Shown one piece after another: positions 44,967-52,953 of a DNA stretch of 64,000 nt. The notes under the pieces are model-generated. The model did no database searches. It was not told where the DNA came from and worked only from the letters and a program-made list of their open reading frames with translations. A program made the translations under genes and the position numbers. The first letter of the stretch is position 1. Each line of letters begins with the position of its first letter. The DNA comes from Myroides sp. N17-2 (GTDB taxonomy: Bacteria > Bacteroidota > Bacteroidia > Flavobacteriales > Flavobacteriaceae), in assembly GCF_002286775.1 (NCBI RefSeq), contig NZ_NSGJ01000018.1:27083-91082 (forward strand), written 5' to 3'.

Positions 44967-45254
44967 ATGAAAATCTCTTCATTAGACTTAAACAATCTAC
45001 CTAGTGTATTCTTTTGGGACATTGATATCAATTTGATTTCAGTAGAAGAAGACTATGGAGTGATAATTTCAAGAGTACTTATGTTTACCAACGAAGAGTA
45101 TTTTGAAAACAATATCTCTATTTTAGAGGACTCTTATGGAAAAGCAAAAATTATAAATGTCATTAAAAACACCAAAGAAAGAATTAGTGATGACATTTGC
45201 ACATTAGCTGCTATCAAATACAACACTGTAATAAATAGTAAATTTCACCTTTAA
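44967..45254 (+). CDS. DUF6922-like antitoxin-type protein
   Basis: 95 residues, no signal peptide: LPSVFFWDIDINLISVEED, IISRVLMFTNEEYFENN, ILEDSYGKAKIINVIKN, LAAIKYNTV. The opening (L..VFFWD.D...) and position just before an AbiEii gene match small DUF6922 proteins that accompany AbiEii toxins in Bacteroidota. TACTTTTG at 44942-44949 could be the -7 box, giving a leader of about 10 nt. Family assignment is by recognition and moderately sure. Confidence 0.6.
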   Translation: MKISSLDLNNLPSVFFWDIDINLISVEEDYGVIISRVLMFTNEEYFENNISILEDSYGKAKIINVIKNTKERISDDICTLAAIKYNTVINSKFHL

Positions 45255-45260
45255 TTTTTT

Positions 45261-45971
45261 ATGGTAATAGATAAGAGAATTCTAAGCACAATCATTGAAC
45301 TACAAGAATTAGAATTCCTTAAACCCTTTTATTTAGCAGGAGGTACTAATTTAGCTCTACGGTTTAACCATAGAAGATCAGAAGACATTGATTTATTTTG
45401 TGAAGAAATAATTGGAATAAATGGATTCGCTCACATAGAACGAGAACTTACAAGAGTATTTAAGGATCGGATACTTTTCATAACCTACCCTACAAAACAA
45501 AGCAATGAATTAGTATTTATAAGGTTAGTAATAAAGACTGATGACCTTGATGTTAAGGTTGAAATTTTACAAGGTTTTAAATTATTAAAACAAGTAGAAG
45601 TGATCAATAATATAAGGTTATCATCAATAGAAGATATTGGTACTTTTAAATTGGAATCACTAGCAAATAGATTTGCTCTCAAGGACCTATTTGACCTTGA
45701 CTATATTACTGAAAAAATACAGTTATCTAGCCTTTTAATCTCATATAAAAAGAAAAAGGATATCTATCGTTTCAACAATATCAAAACTATCTTTCATTTT
45801 GACAACATTAATTGCCCTCTAGAGAATTTATCTATACTACTAGAGGTGACTAACAAAATGAGCAATAAACTACCCTATCACAGTTCTCCCAATAATTTAG
45901 ACGGTGTTAGTAACGAGCATATTATCTATGTAACTTCTAATTGGCGAATGAAGGTAAAAAGACTACTATAA
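45261..45971 (+). CDS. AbiEii/AbiGii nucleotidyltransferase toxin family protein
   Basis: 236-residue nucleotidyltransferase-fold protein: FYLAGGTNLALRFNHRRSEDIDLF carries GGT (27-29) and the catalytic acids Asp42 and Asp44; the following KVEILQGF and LSSIEDIGTFKLESLANR match the type IV toxin family of abortive phage-infection systems. Known relatives block growth by modifying tRNA or GTP-dependent processes. It follows the 95-residue gene by 6 bp, so the two form a likely toxin-antitoxin or phage-defence pair. Confidence 0.75.
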   Translation: MVIDKRILSTIIELQELEFLKPFYLAGGTNLALRFNHRRSEDIDLFCEEIIGINGFAHIERELTRVFKDRILFITYPTKQSNELVFIRLVIKTDDLDVKVEILQGFKLLKQVEVINNIRLSSIEDIGTFKLESLANRFALKDLFDLDYITEKIQLSSLLISYKKKKDIYRFNNIKTIFHFDNINCPLENLSILLEVTNKMSNKLPYHSSPNNLDGVSNEHIIYVTSNWRMKVKRLL

Positions 45972-46014
45972 CATAAGTGTACTGAATAAATACACACCTA
46001 TACTTACTTGCAAA

Positions 46015-46053
46015 AAAAAAGCTGTTATAACTTCCGTTACAACAGCTTTTTTT
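46015..46053. terminator. Bidirectional terminator between AbiEii gene and TlpA paralogue
   Basis: Stem AAAAAAGCTGTTATAAC / GTTACAACAGCTTTTTT, loop TTCC, one mismatch, A9 before and T7 after. A related hairpin follows the next gene. Confidence 0.85.
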
Positions 46054-46069
46054 GATATCTAAACGAAGA

Positions 46070-47242
46070 TTACTTCGCTAATAACTCTTCTATTTTTTTA
46101 CTAAGATCTTCACCTCTTAAGTTCATCTCGATAATAGTTCCATTACCATCTACTAAGTAGTTAGCAGGAATACCCTCGATACCATAAGCAGCTACGATAG
46201 GATCTTCCCATTGCTTAAGATTAGATACTTGAGCCCAAGTTAATTTATCAACCTGAATAGCTTTTTTCCAAGCAGCGTCATCTTTATCTAAAGAGTAACC
46301 AATAATATCAAATCCTTTAGCGTGAAAAGCTTCGTATGCTTTTACTAAATTAGGATTCTCTTGACGACATGGTCCACACCATGATGCCCATACATCAACA
46401 AGAACTAACTTCTTTCCTTGTAAGAAAGCAGATAAAGTCAATTCTTTACCGTCTGGAGTTAATCCTTTAAATTCTGGTAATTTACCTCCTACAGCTAATC
46501 CACTAGCCTCTCCTTCAGCAGGCTCACCTACTTCACCTAATGCTAGACCTAAACGTTCTGCAACCTTTTTACCAATTTTAGAGTCTTTTAATTCTTTAGA
46601 ATACTTGTCAAAATCTGCTTTATATTCCTCAGGACTTTTCTCTCCTGATGGAATCATTTGGTTTAATAAGAATAATCCGAAAGCTTTTCCTTCGTTCTCT
46701 TTAGCATATTTCTCTAAGATACCTTTAGGCCCAACTAATAACGCTTGGTACTCAGACTCTAATTTTTTAAACTCTTCTGAATCCGTTTTCCCTGTTTGAG
46801 CTAACATCATCATTTGCATTCCTTTTTCATCAGAAAACGCCATAATCTTCTCCGCGAAAGGATTGATCTCGTCTTGGAATTTCTGAAGTTTATCATTGTT
46901 TTCAGTTCCACCTACAACTGTTTTTTCTGGTGTATTTTTATCTACACTAATAGTGATAGTTCCTGGTTCTGCTAAGAAAAAAGCATTAAGATCACCTGTT
47001 TCACCACCTTTAATGTGTAAGAATGCTTCATCTAATTCTGTAAACTTATGTTCGATAGATACTTTACCTCCTACTATAGTTCCTTTAGCTACTGCTACAG
47101 GTACATCTTGACCTATTTCAACAGACAATATCTCTACTTCTGTATTATCTGGAAAGTTATTCGCTGTTAACTCAATAACATTCTTTTTCTGACACGACGC
47201 AAACAATATCGTAGCGACTAGAAAAACACCTAATTTTTTCAT
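46070..47242 (-). CDS. TlpA-like thioredoxin lipoprotein with DUF4369 domain (paralogue A)
   Basis: 390-residue lipoprotein: signal with lipobox near LFASC, DUF4369-type beta domain (about 20-110), a helical linker (about 115-240), and a C-terminal thioredoxin-like domain with DVWASWCGPCRQENPNL (CGPC near 288) and the cis-Pro loop GIEGIPANYLVDGNG. It is expected to reduce disulfides on the periplasmic side. Tandem paralogue B is upstream (47517). Glycine- and glutamate-rich GEVGEPAEGEASG insert distinguishes it. Confidence 0.85.
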   Translation of the reverse strand: MKKLGVFLVATILFASCQKKNVIELTANNFPDNTEVEILSVEIGQDVPVAVAKGTIVGGKVSIEHKFTELDEAFLHIKGGETGDLNAFFLAEPGTITISVDKNTPEKTVVGGTENNDKLQKFQDEINPFAEKIMAFSDEKGMQMMMLAQTGKTDSEEFKKLESEYQALLVGPKGILEKYAKENEGKAFGLFLLNQMIPSGEKSPEEYKADFDKYSKELKDSKIGKKVAERLGLALGEVGEPAEGEASGLAVGGKLPEFKGLTPDGKELTLSAFLQGKKLVLVDVWASWCGPCRQENPNLVKAYEAFHAKGFDIIGYSLDKDDAAWKKAIQVDKLTWAQVSNLKQWEDPIVAAYGIEGIPANYLVDGNGTIIEMNLRGEDLSKKIEELLAK

Positions 47243-47461
47243 CTAAATAGTTTTTATTTTAATAGGTTAAAAATAGACATTATTTTAGATTACTTCTTAT
47301 TTTCTATCTACTTTTTAAAATCATTAACAATTAAACGGCTAACTATGCGTATATCAGCTCATAAAATTGTATTATTCTGTTTTATTCTTGAATTTAAAAC
47401 AAAAATAGCCTTTATTACAACTATACTTGGTAAACAAGACTTCAGGTATAAGCACAAAAAA

Positions 47462-47491
47462 AAGCTATTACAACTTTCGTCATAATAGCTT
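47462..47491 (-). terminator. Terminator of TlpA paralogue B
   Basis: Stem AAGCTATTA / TAATAGCTT with A8 in front. It resembles the paralogue A terminator at 46015 (AAGCT.TTA.AACTT.CGT), so gene and terminator seem to have been duplicated together. Confidence 0.75.
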
Positions 47492-47516
47492 GTATATAAT
47501 ATTGCTGAAAAAATTC

Positions 47517-48677
47517 TTACTTCGCTAAAAGCTCTTCTAATTTCTTATCTAATTCTTCGCCTCTTAGATTCATTGCTAAGATAGTTCCATTACCATCTAT
47601 CAAATAGTTAGCAGGAACACCTGTGATATTATAATCTCCTACAATAGGATCTTGCCAAAACTTAAGATTAGATACTTGTGTCCAAGTAAGTTTATCCTTT
47701 TCGATGGCTTTCTTCCACGCAGTATCATCTTTATCTAAAGAGTAACCGATAATATCAAATCCTTTCTCGTGAAAAGTATTATAAGTCTTCACTAAATTAG
47801 GGTTCTCTTGACGACATGGTCCACACCATGATGCCCATACATCTACCAACACTAAGCTCTTACCATCTAAGAAAGTGGTCAATGTTAGCTCTTTTCCCTC
47901 TGTAGATAATGCTTTAAATTCTGGTAGTTTATCTCCAACAGATAATCCTTTAGTATCTTCTACTTTTTCACCTGAAGCTTCTTTTAAACGATCTTCCACT
48001 TTCTTACCTAGTTTAGAAGTTTTAAGGCTTGCTGGGTAACTATCAAAGATAGCTTTATACTCTTCTGGAGTTTTCTCAAGAGTAGGGATTCTATCAAAAA
48101 GCATCAACAATCCAATCGCTTTGCCTCTATTCTCACTTTCAAATCGATTAACAATAGCGTCTGGTTCCTTCGACATCTTTTCATACGTCTCTTTGATATT
48201 CTTTAGCTCTATAGAATTTTCATCTCCTGCTTCCACAAGTTTCATCATCTTCGCTTCATTCTCAGCCATAAAAGCCTTTATTTTGACTACTATAGGTCTG
48301 ATTTCGTTTAAGAACTTCTGTAACTGTTCATTACTCTCTGTTCCACTCACTACTGAATCATCCGGTTTATTCTTGTCAAATTTGATAGTAATACTACCTG
48401 GTTCCCCTACGAAAAAGACAGTAGCATCAAGTCCTTCGTTATCTTTGATAGCGATAAATCCTTCATCAATATCTGCAAAAGTATTGTCAAAGGTAACTTT
48501 GCCATCTTGTATTTTTCCTGAAAGAATTGCCTTAGGCATAGCCTCCCCTAACTCCCTAGACTGAACCTCTACTGTAGTATTATCAGCTACATTCTCTGTT
48601 ATAACCTCTATAGTACTCTTATTTTTACAAGCTACTGATACAACCAAAACAAGTAAAAACAATCCTATCTTTTTCAT
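47517..48677 (-). CDS. TlpA-like thioredoxin lipoprotein with DUF4369 domain (paralogue B)
   Basis: 386 residues, lipobox near VSVAC, same domain order as paralogue A. Thioredoxin motif DVWASWCGPCRQENPNL (CGPC near 285) and ITGVPANYLIDGNG. The thioredoxin half is much closer to paralogue A than the N-terminal halves, as expected after tandem duplication with a conserved catalytic part. TATTTTTG on the minus strand at 48706-48713 is a possible -7 box, so each copy may have its own promoter. Confidence 0.85.
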   Translation of the reverse strand: MKKIGLFLLVLVVSVACKNKSTIEVITENVADNTTVEVQSRELGEAMPKAILSGKIQDGKVTFDNTFADIDEGFIAIKDNEGLDATVFFVGEPGSITIKFDKNKPDDSVVSGTESNEQLQKFLNEIRPIVVKIKAFMAENEAKMMKLVEAGDENSIELKNIKETYEKMSKEPDAIVNRFESENRGKAIGLLMLFDRIPTLEKTPEEYKAIFDSYPASLKTSKLGKKVEDRLKEASGEKVEDTKGLSVGDKLPEFKALSTEGKELTLTTFLDGKSLVLVDVWASWCGPCRQENPNLVKTYNTFHEKGFDIIGYSLDKDDTAWKKAIEKDKLTWTQVSNLKFWQDPIVGDYNITGVPANYLIDGNGTILAMNLRGEELDKKLEELLAK

Positions 48678-48796
48678 ACACTTAATATATTATTGTTAAT
48701 TATACCAAAAATAATCAATAATTCATATAGTTATAAAAACTATACCTTTATTTTTTATATTTTATTTAATTATATTCATTCTTTTCTTGTATTGCA

Positions 48797-49558
48797 CTAC
48801 TTCTCTATCCATTTTTTAAAGTCAGTTACCTTCTCTCTACTTACGATAAGGTCTTCTGACTCTAGGTTTACTAAGTTGAGCTTTAAACGAGAATTAGAAT
48901 ACGAATAGATATCTTTAATCGAATGTATCGAAACAATAAACTTGCGACTCATCCTAAAGAAATCTACTGGGTCTACCATCTTCTCTAGTTCCTCTAAGGT
49001 GTAATCTATAATATAGTTACGCCCTTCTGTAGTCTGTACATAAGTAGCCTTATTCTCACTGTAAAAACACACTATCTCAGAACGCAAGATGATCTTAATC
49101 TGAGCACCTACTTTAACGGCGAAGCGCTCTTTATACTCTACAGCATTCGATGTAGACATAAATTGCTTAAATAAGTCAAACTGTTGGTTAAACCCAAAAA
49201 TAGCCGTTCTATTATTCTGAAACTTGTCAATCGCTTGCTTAAGTTCATCTTCTTGTATAGGCTTAAGCAAATAATCAATACTGTTTAGCTTAAAGGCTCT
49301 TAAAGCATACTCATCATAAGCTGTCGTGAATATAATCGAACTATTTATATGGACCTGCTCGAAAATCTCAAAAGACAGCCCATCTGAGAGCTGTATATCT
49401 AAAAAGATGAGGTCTGGTTCTTTATTAGAACCAAACCACACTACTGCCTCCTCTACACTCGAAAGGTTAATCATAGAACTATAACCTAACTTCTCTAACT
49501 TCCTCTCAAGTGAGCGAGCAGCGGGCTTTTCATCTTCAATAATTACTATACTAATCAT
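48797..49558 (-). CDS. LytTR family response regulator
   Basis: 253 residues: receiver domain with phospho-acceptor Asp54 (DLIFLDIQLSDG), FTTAYDEYALRAFKLNSIDYLLKP, and a C-terminal LytTR DNA-binding domain (about 150-250) with FAVKVGAQIKIILRSEIVCFYSE and FFRMSRKFIVSIHSIKDIY. Its ATG shares one base with the stop of the preceding membrane-protein gene (TAATG). Partner of the LytS-type kinase at 49921; targets unknown. Confidence 0.9.
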   Translation of the reverse strand: MISIVIIEDEKPAARSLERKLEKLGYSSMINLSSVEEAVVWFGSNKEPDLIFLDIQLSDGLSFEIFEQVHINSSIIFTTAYDEYALRAFKLNSIDYLLKPIQEDELKQAIDKFQNNRTAIFGFNQQFDLFKQFMSTSNAVEYKERFAVKVGAQIKIILRSEIVCFYSENKATYVQTTEGRNYIIDYTLEELEKMVDPVDFFRMSRKFIVSIHSIKDIYSYSNSRLKLNLVNLESEDLIVSREKVTDFKKWIEK

Positions 49559-49914
49559 TATTTTTTTACACTTAATTGATACTGATATGTTGCTTTTATC
49601 TTCTCTAGTTCCTTTCTTTCCATTCTATCTTGTAATCCCCTTAATACTGGAATATTATTAAGAAATAGTGAAATGAATCGAATAGCTAAACTTAGCAGTA
49701 AGATGGCAAATAATATATTCGCATAATTCACCTCTCCTACACTCACATTGATCGTTACATTCGCAATGCCGTACTCTCTATCGTACCACACAACTCCCAT
49801 AAAGAATAAAACAACTAGGAGTTTTATAAACAATAGTATCGCACGATTATTCCTTGCATAGATAAGTTTTCTATACTCTACCAAGGCTTTTGATGATATC
49901 TTTGGTTGTTCCAT
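49558..49914 (-). CDS. Small two-helix membrane protein in LytTR operon
   Basis: 118 residues with two hydrophobic helices (about 27-43 AILLFIKLLVVLFFMGV and 65-85 NILFAILLLSLAIRFISLF) and basic ends. It lies between kinase and regulator, 6 bp after the kinase and overlapping the regulator start by one base, so it is translated with them. It is not the 2TM domain itself, which here is fused to the kinase. Probably an accessory of signalling; no family recognised. Confidence 0.7.
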   Translation of the reverse strand: MEQPKISSKALVEYRKLIYARNNRAILLFIKLLVVLFFMGVVWYDREYGIANVTINVSVGEVNYANILFAILLLSLAIRFISLFLNNIPVLRGLQDRMERKELEKIKATYQYQLSVKK

Positions 49915-49920
49915 AGTACG

Positions 49921-51273
49921 TTAGTTCCATTTTTGTCCTTCTCCTTTGTGCTTATCCATGTACTCTCTGATCTTCTTATCTTCCCAATCTTTTCCTAAGA
50001 ATAGACTGTAATTAAAGGTCTTCATGGCATCAGATGCCAAACCTATTCCCCAAGCGAATAAGGGAATTAAACTCCACATAAACGATGGTTCAGTAAGTAA
50101 GTTAAGCATAATTAGGAAGCTGTTAACCATTATAAAAGTAGTAAGGTGAGCATAAAACTTCTTGATTCTCTCTACTTTTTTCTTTGCTTCTACTAATATT
50201 TCTTGTTCGTTCTCAGGTACGTCTATAATTCTCATGTGTTCTATAATTTTGGTTAGTATTGGTATCTTTACTGTAAAGTATTCTTCTGATTGTTCTATCG
50301 AGACGGGCTTAGAAGTTAATAGCGCATATCTACTCGCGATATTCTCTAATCCTATTCCCCTTCTATTATCTAGTACTTGTTTTTTATTTAAGGTATTTTT
50401 TATGACTAAGTATCCATCAGCACTTTCGCTAATAGTAATATGGACTGGTCGCTGTGCAGAAGCCTTGTTATGCTTAATCACATTTTCTAATAATAACTGC
50501 AAAGACAAGGGTACTACCTTCGCTCCTTCTTGTTTAATTTCCGTAGGCAATTCGAATACCAAGCTATCCTCAAAACGCATCTGTAGCAGCTCTATATATG
50601 TCTTAGCAAAGGCAAGTTCTTCTTCTATAGGAACAAGCTCTTTATTCTTCTGATCTAGTATATAGCGGTACGTCTTAGATAGTGAATTATTAAACTCAAC
50701 TGCCTTATCCTGATCCTCTTCTATCAAAGCTCCTAATACATTCAGACTATTAAATAAAAAATGTGGATCGAGCTGATTCTTTAAACTTTCAAACTGTGCA
50801 GATACATTGCCCGTGATCACCTTTTGCTCCTCTAACTGTTGGTCCTTTACTAAAGAAGAAAAACGAACGTGAAAGTAGATGGCTAATAGGATAGAGTAAA
50901 ACACCGTAAAGTTTAAGACTGTTCTAAACTCTCCATTAATAAAGACAGAACTAATCGGTTCTTCTTGCAGCAGAAGGACATTAATTATCTTTAATATAAA
51001 AGCTGCTCCAAAGATGATCAGAAAGTTTAAACCTGTAGCCATAGCTGTTGCCCATCCTATATTCCGATCATTCTCTCTGATGAATATATTCAGTCTTACT
51101 AGGTATGTTTTCTTTAAGTAGTAGTTGGCACCTAATACAATAGCTGCAAAAAAACTAAAGTATAGGATAAACATATAGATATCTACATGATATAATCTCA
51201 GGACTTTCTTAAACATAAAGAATGTAATCAAGAGTACTCCTACTATTTTGGTAATATTATTTCGCTGTGTCAT
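49921..51273 (-). CDS. LytS-type sensor histidine kinase fused to a C-terminal 2TM domain
   Basis: 450 residues. Four N-terminal membrane helices (about 10-135), His_kinase domain with phospho-acceptor His171 in QLDPHFLFNSLNVL, N-box LLLENVIKHN (about 256) and G-box GIGLENIASR, then a 2TM domain (about 355-445) with KKVERIKKFYAHLTTFIMVN and WGIGLASDAMKTFNY. In many flavobacteria the 2TM part is a separate gene near LytTR regulators, so the fusion is notable. No sensory domain outside the membrane is evident. Confidence 0.85.
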   Translation of the reverse strand: MTQRNNITKIVGVLLITFFMFKKVLRLYHVDIYMFILYFSFFAAIVLGANYYLKKTYLVRLNIFIRENDRNIGWATAMATGLNFLIIFGAAFILKIINVLLLQEEPISSVFINGEFRTVLNFTVFYSILLAIYFHVRFSSLVKDQQLEEQKVITGNVSAQFESLKNQLDPHFLFNSLNVLGALIEEDQDKAVEFNNSLSKTYRYILDQKNKELVPIEEELAFAKTYIELLQMRFEDSLVFELPTEIKQEGAKVVPLSLQLLLENVIKHNKASAQRPVHITISESADGYLVIKNTLNKKQVLDNRRGIGLENIASRYALLTSKPVSIEQSEEYFTVKIPILTKIIEHMRIIDVPENEQEILVEAKKKVERIKKFYAHLTTFIMVNSFLIMLNLLTEPSFMWSLIPLFAWGIGLASDAMKTFNYSLFLGKDWEDKKIREYMDKHKGEGQKWN

Positions 51274-51415
51274 TTTTTAGAATAGTATTAATCTGCACAT
51301 TTACAATCTGGTTTCTTTGATTAAAAATGCTCTTTGCACTTTCTTCTTTTTTAATGCCAAACATAGTTAAGAAGAATGTAATCAAAAATAAGGTAATGGT
51401 TATAATAATTTTCAT
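51257..51415 (-). CDS. Tiny single-helix membrane protein at the head of the LytTR operon
   Basis: 52 residues from the ATG at 51415: a helix (about 2-20, IIITITLFLITFFLTMFG), then a polar tail KKEESAKSIFNQRN. It overlaps the kinase start by 17 nt and could be a small regulatory peptide or merely a leader frame. Start chosen because the longer frame adds 13 residues without membrane or family character. Confidence is limited by its size. Confidence 0.5.
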   Translation of the reverse strand: MKIIITITLFLITFFLTMFGIKKEESAKSIFNQRNQIVNVQINTILKNDTAK

Positions 51416-51559
51416 ATCTATCTTGTTTTTTGTTGTAGCAAAGATGTGATACATTCATCAATCAAAAAAAAGAAGAGTACTGAATTGTCGAGTTTATAGG
51501 ACGAACTGTAAGATATCGGTATTATCCCTCTTAAACCTCCTTATAAAAGGATAGTTTAA

Positions 51560-51681
51560 CCCCAAATCAACCTTAGCGAAATACTATAAAGTAATTCTAC
51601 TATAGTACGCATTCGTCACTAATTCAGACCTATTTTGCATAATTACTTTCTGTTTATATGTCTATCACTTATTCTAGTACT
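51560..51681 (-). repeat. Dispersed intergenic repeat X, copy X2 (inverted)
   Basis: Read on the minus strand: GAATAAGTGATAGACATAT, AATTATGCAAAATAGG, GCGTACTATAG, TAGAATTACTTTATAGTATTT, in the same order as X1 at 31990-32135, roughly 75-80% identical. Confidence 0.75.
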
Positions 51682-51856
51682 CACAAAAAAACGAGTGTGG
51701 AGAAAATAGTTATTTTTTATTTATTATATTTGTAACCAAATGAATATCAGGATTTATTCTTTTTTTCAGACCAATCTTCTAGGTCAATTTTTACAATAAC
51801 CGCATCAATACATTAATAGGATATAATAGGCGTATTTATGCTGTCTCCGTTCGAGT

Positions 51857-51900
51857 GAGTCCATAGTGAGTCCATAATGAGTCCATAGTGACTCCATTAA
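51857..51900 (+). repeat. Four 11-bp iterons (copy 2)
   Basis: Identical to copy 1: GAGTCCATAGT, GAGTCCATAAT, GAGTCCATAGT, GACTCCATTAA, no substitutions across 44 bp. Confidence 0.9.
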
Positions 51901-51927
51901 AACAGCTTTTTTAATGGAGTCACTATG
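51884..51927. repeat. 19-bp perfect hairpin (copy 2)
   Basis: Arms 51884-51902 and 51909-51927 pair perfectly; loop CAGCTT. The arms are the same as in copy 1 except at the outermost base. Confidence 0.9.
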
Positions 51928-52340
51928 CACCCACGATACTGTCAATATGCTTCCATACAAAGCCACATAGTAATTGTATTAAAACATACACAAAACAAGA
52001 TATTTAAGAGGATAATAAACAGAGTCCTTAGAAGATAGGACCGTTGATTTTCAATAGAATAAAAACCATTTTATAAGGGCAAGATACACATTTAAACTGA
52101 GATTATATAAAGGATAGTAGCTAAAGTGAAGAAAGGTAAGATAGTCCCATACGTCACTTTTGCTAATTAGCCTACTACACATTAATGGTTAAAACAATAG
52201 AGTGCACTAAAGGCAACAGTAAAAAACTGGCTGTCAACCCGATGTAGCAACTTCGTTAAAATGTCGGTAAAAAGAGGGGTATTTATTCGACAATAATGAA
52301 TAATAAGTTTAAATTTGCGTTTCTAATCCACAAAAAAGTT

Positions 52341-52889
52341 ATGGTTTATAAGTTCAGAGTAATCCTTGATACTGAGGAAGATATATTTAGAGACATTGCT
52401 ATTTCAGAAGATGACTCATTAGAAGATTTACACAATGCTATCGTGAATGCTTTCGGTTTTGACGGTATGGAGGCAGCTTCATTTTACAAGTGTGATGATC
52501 AATGGACTCAGCTAGAAGAAGAAATTTCGTTATTTGACATGGGAGAAAATCCTGGTGAAGATACAACGATGAACTCTACTACTATCGGATACATCTTAGA
52601 TGAAGAAAACACAAAAATCATATATGTATATGACTTTTTAAATATGTGGACTTTCTTCGTAGAATTAGGAGCTATCGAAGAAGAAGAACCTGGAGTATCA
52701 TATCCTGAGGTATTGTTCTCACATGGTATCCTACCTGACAGTATGCCGGGCAAGTCATTCACTGCTAACCCTGTATCTAATGAAGATATCTATGGAGAGT
52801 TTGACGATGACTTCGATGAAGAAGATTTTGATATGTTTGATGATGGTGAGATCTCAGAAGACTACGGTTACGAAGATAACTGGAACTAA
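52341..52889 (+). CDS. pRiA4b ORF-3 / IS1096 TnpR-like domain protein
   Basis: 182 residues from the ATG at 52341 (MVYKFRVILDTEEDIFRDI); the frame extends 15 codons upstream without family character. VYKFRV.L...IFRDI.ISEDDSLEDLHNAIVNAFGFD.MEAASFY is the start of the PRiA4_ORF3 domain (about 1-130). The last 40 residues are very acidic (DDDFDEEDFDMFDDG). The family was named from mobile elements, but chromosomal copies like this have no transposase next to them; function unknown. Followed after 64 bp by the NdpA gene. Confidence 0.75.
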   Translation: MVYKFRVILDTEEDIFRDIAISEDDSLEDLHNAIVNAFGFDGMEAASFYKCDDQWTQLEEEISLFDMGENPGEDTTMNSTTIGYILDEENTKIIYVYDFLNMWTFFVELGAIEEEEPGVSYPEVLFSHGILPDSMPGKSFTANPVSNEDIYGEFDDDFDEEDFDMFDDGEISEDYGYEDNWN

Positions 52890-52953
52890 TCCCTTACAAT
52901 TTCATTTTTAATTTATACTAAGTAGATTACACTACTTACTCATTACTGACATT

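Larger units (their letters stand above)
51681..52110 (+). repeat. Structured two-copy element, copy 2 (possible ncRNA or MITE)
   Basis: Matches 22168-22570: GAGTGTGG (51693), TATATTTGTAA (51725-51735), a variable part, CCGTTCGAGTGAGTCC, iterons (51857-51900), hairpin (51884-51927), CTGTCAATAT, AGATATT, GAGTCC..AGGACCG, TTTTCAATAGAATAAAAA and TTTAAACTGAGA. It has a 20-bp insertion after GCCACA relative to copy 1. Confidence 0.7.
51416..52340. other. 925-bp intergenic region with repeat X2 and structured element copy 2
   Basis: No gene recognised in the whole stretch. 51416-51559 is unassigned, 51560-51681 is repeat X2 (inverted), 51681-52110 is the structured element. From 52111 to 52340 nothing repeats elsewhere in the window and no promoter with both boxes is seen for the following gene. 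Confidence 0.7.

Noticed and set aside
50162..50653. 163-codon plus-strand frame opposite the histidine kinase
   Set aside because: Fully inside a convincing kinase gene, Ser/Ile-rich as expected for an antisense shadow.
52296..52889. Transposon, because of the IS1096 TnpR / pRiA4b ORF-3 family name
   Set aside because: No transposase, recombinase or terminal inverted repeats around it; chromosomal members of this family are common.
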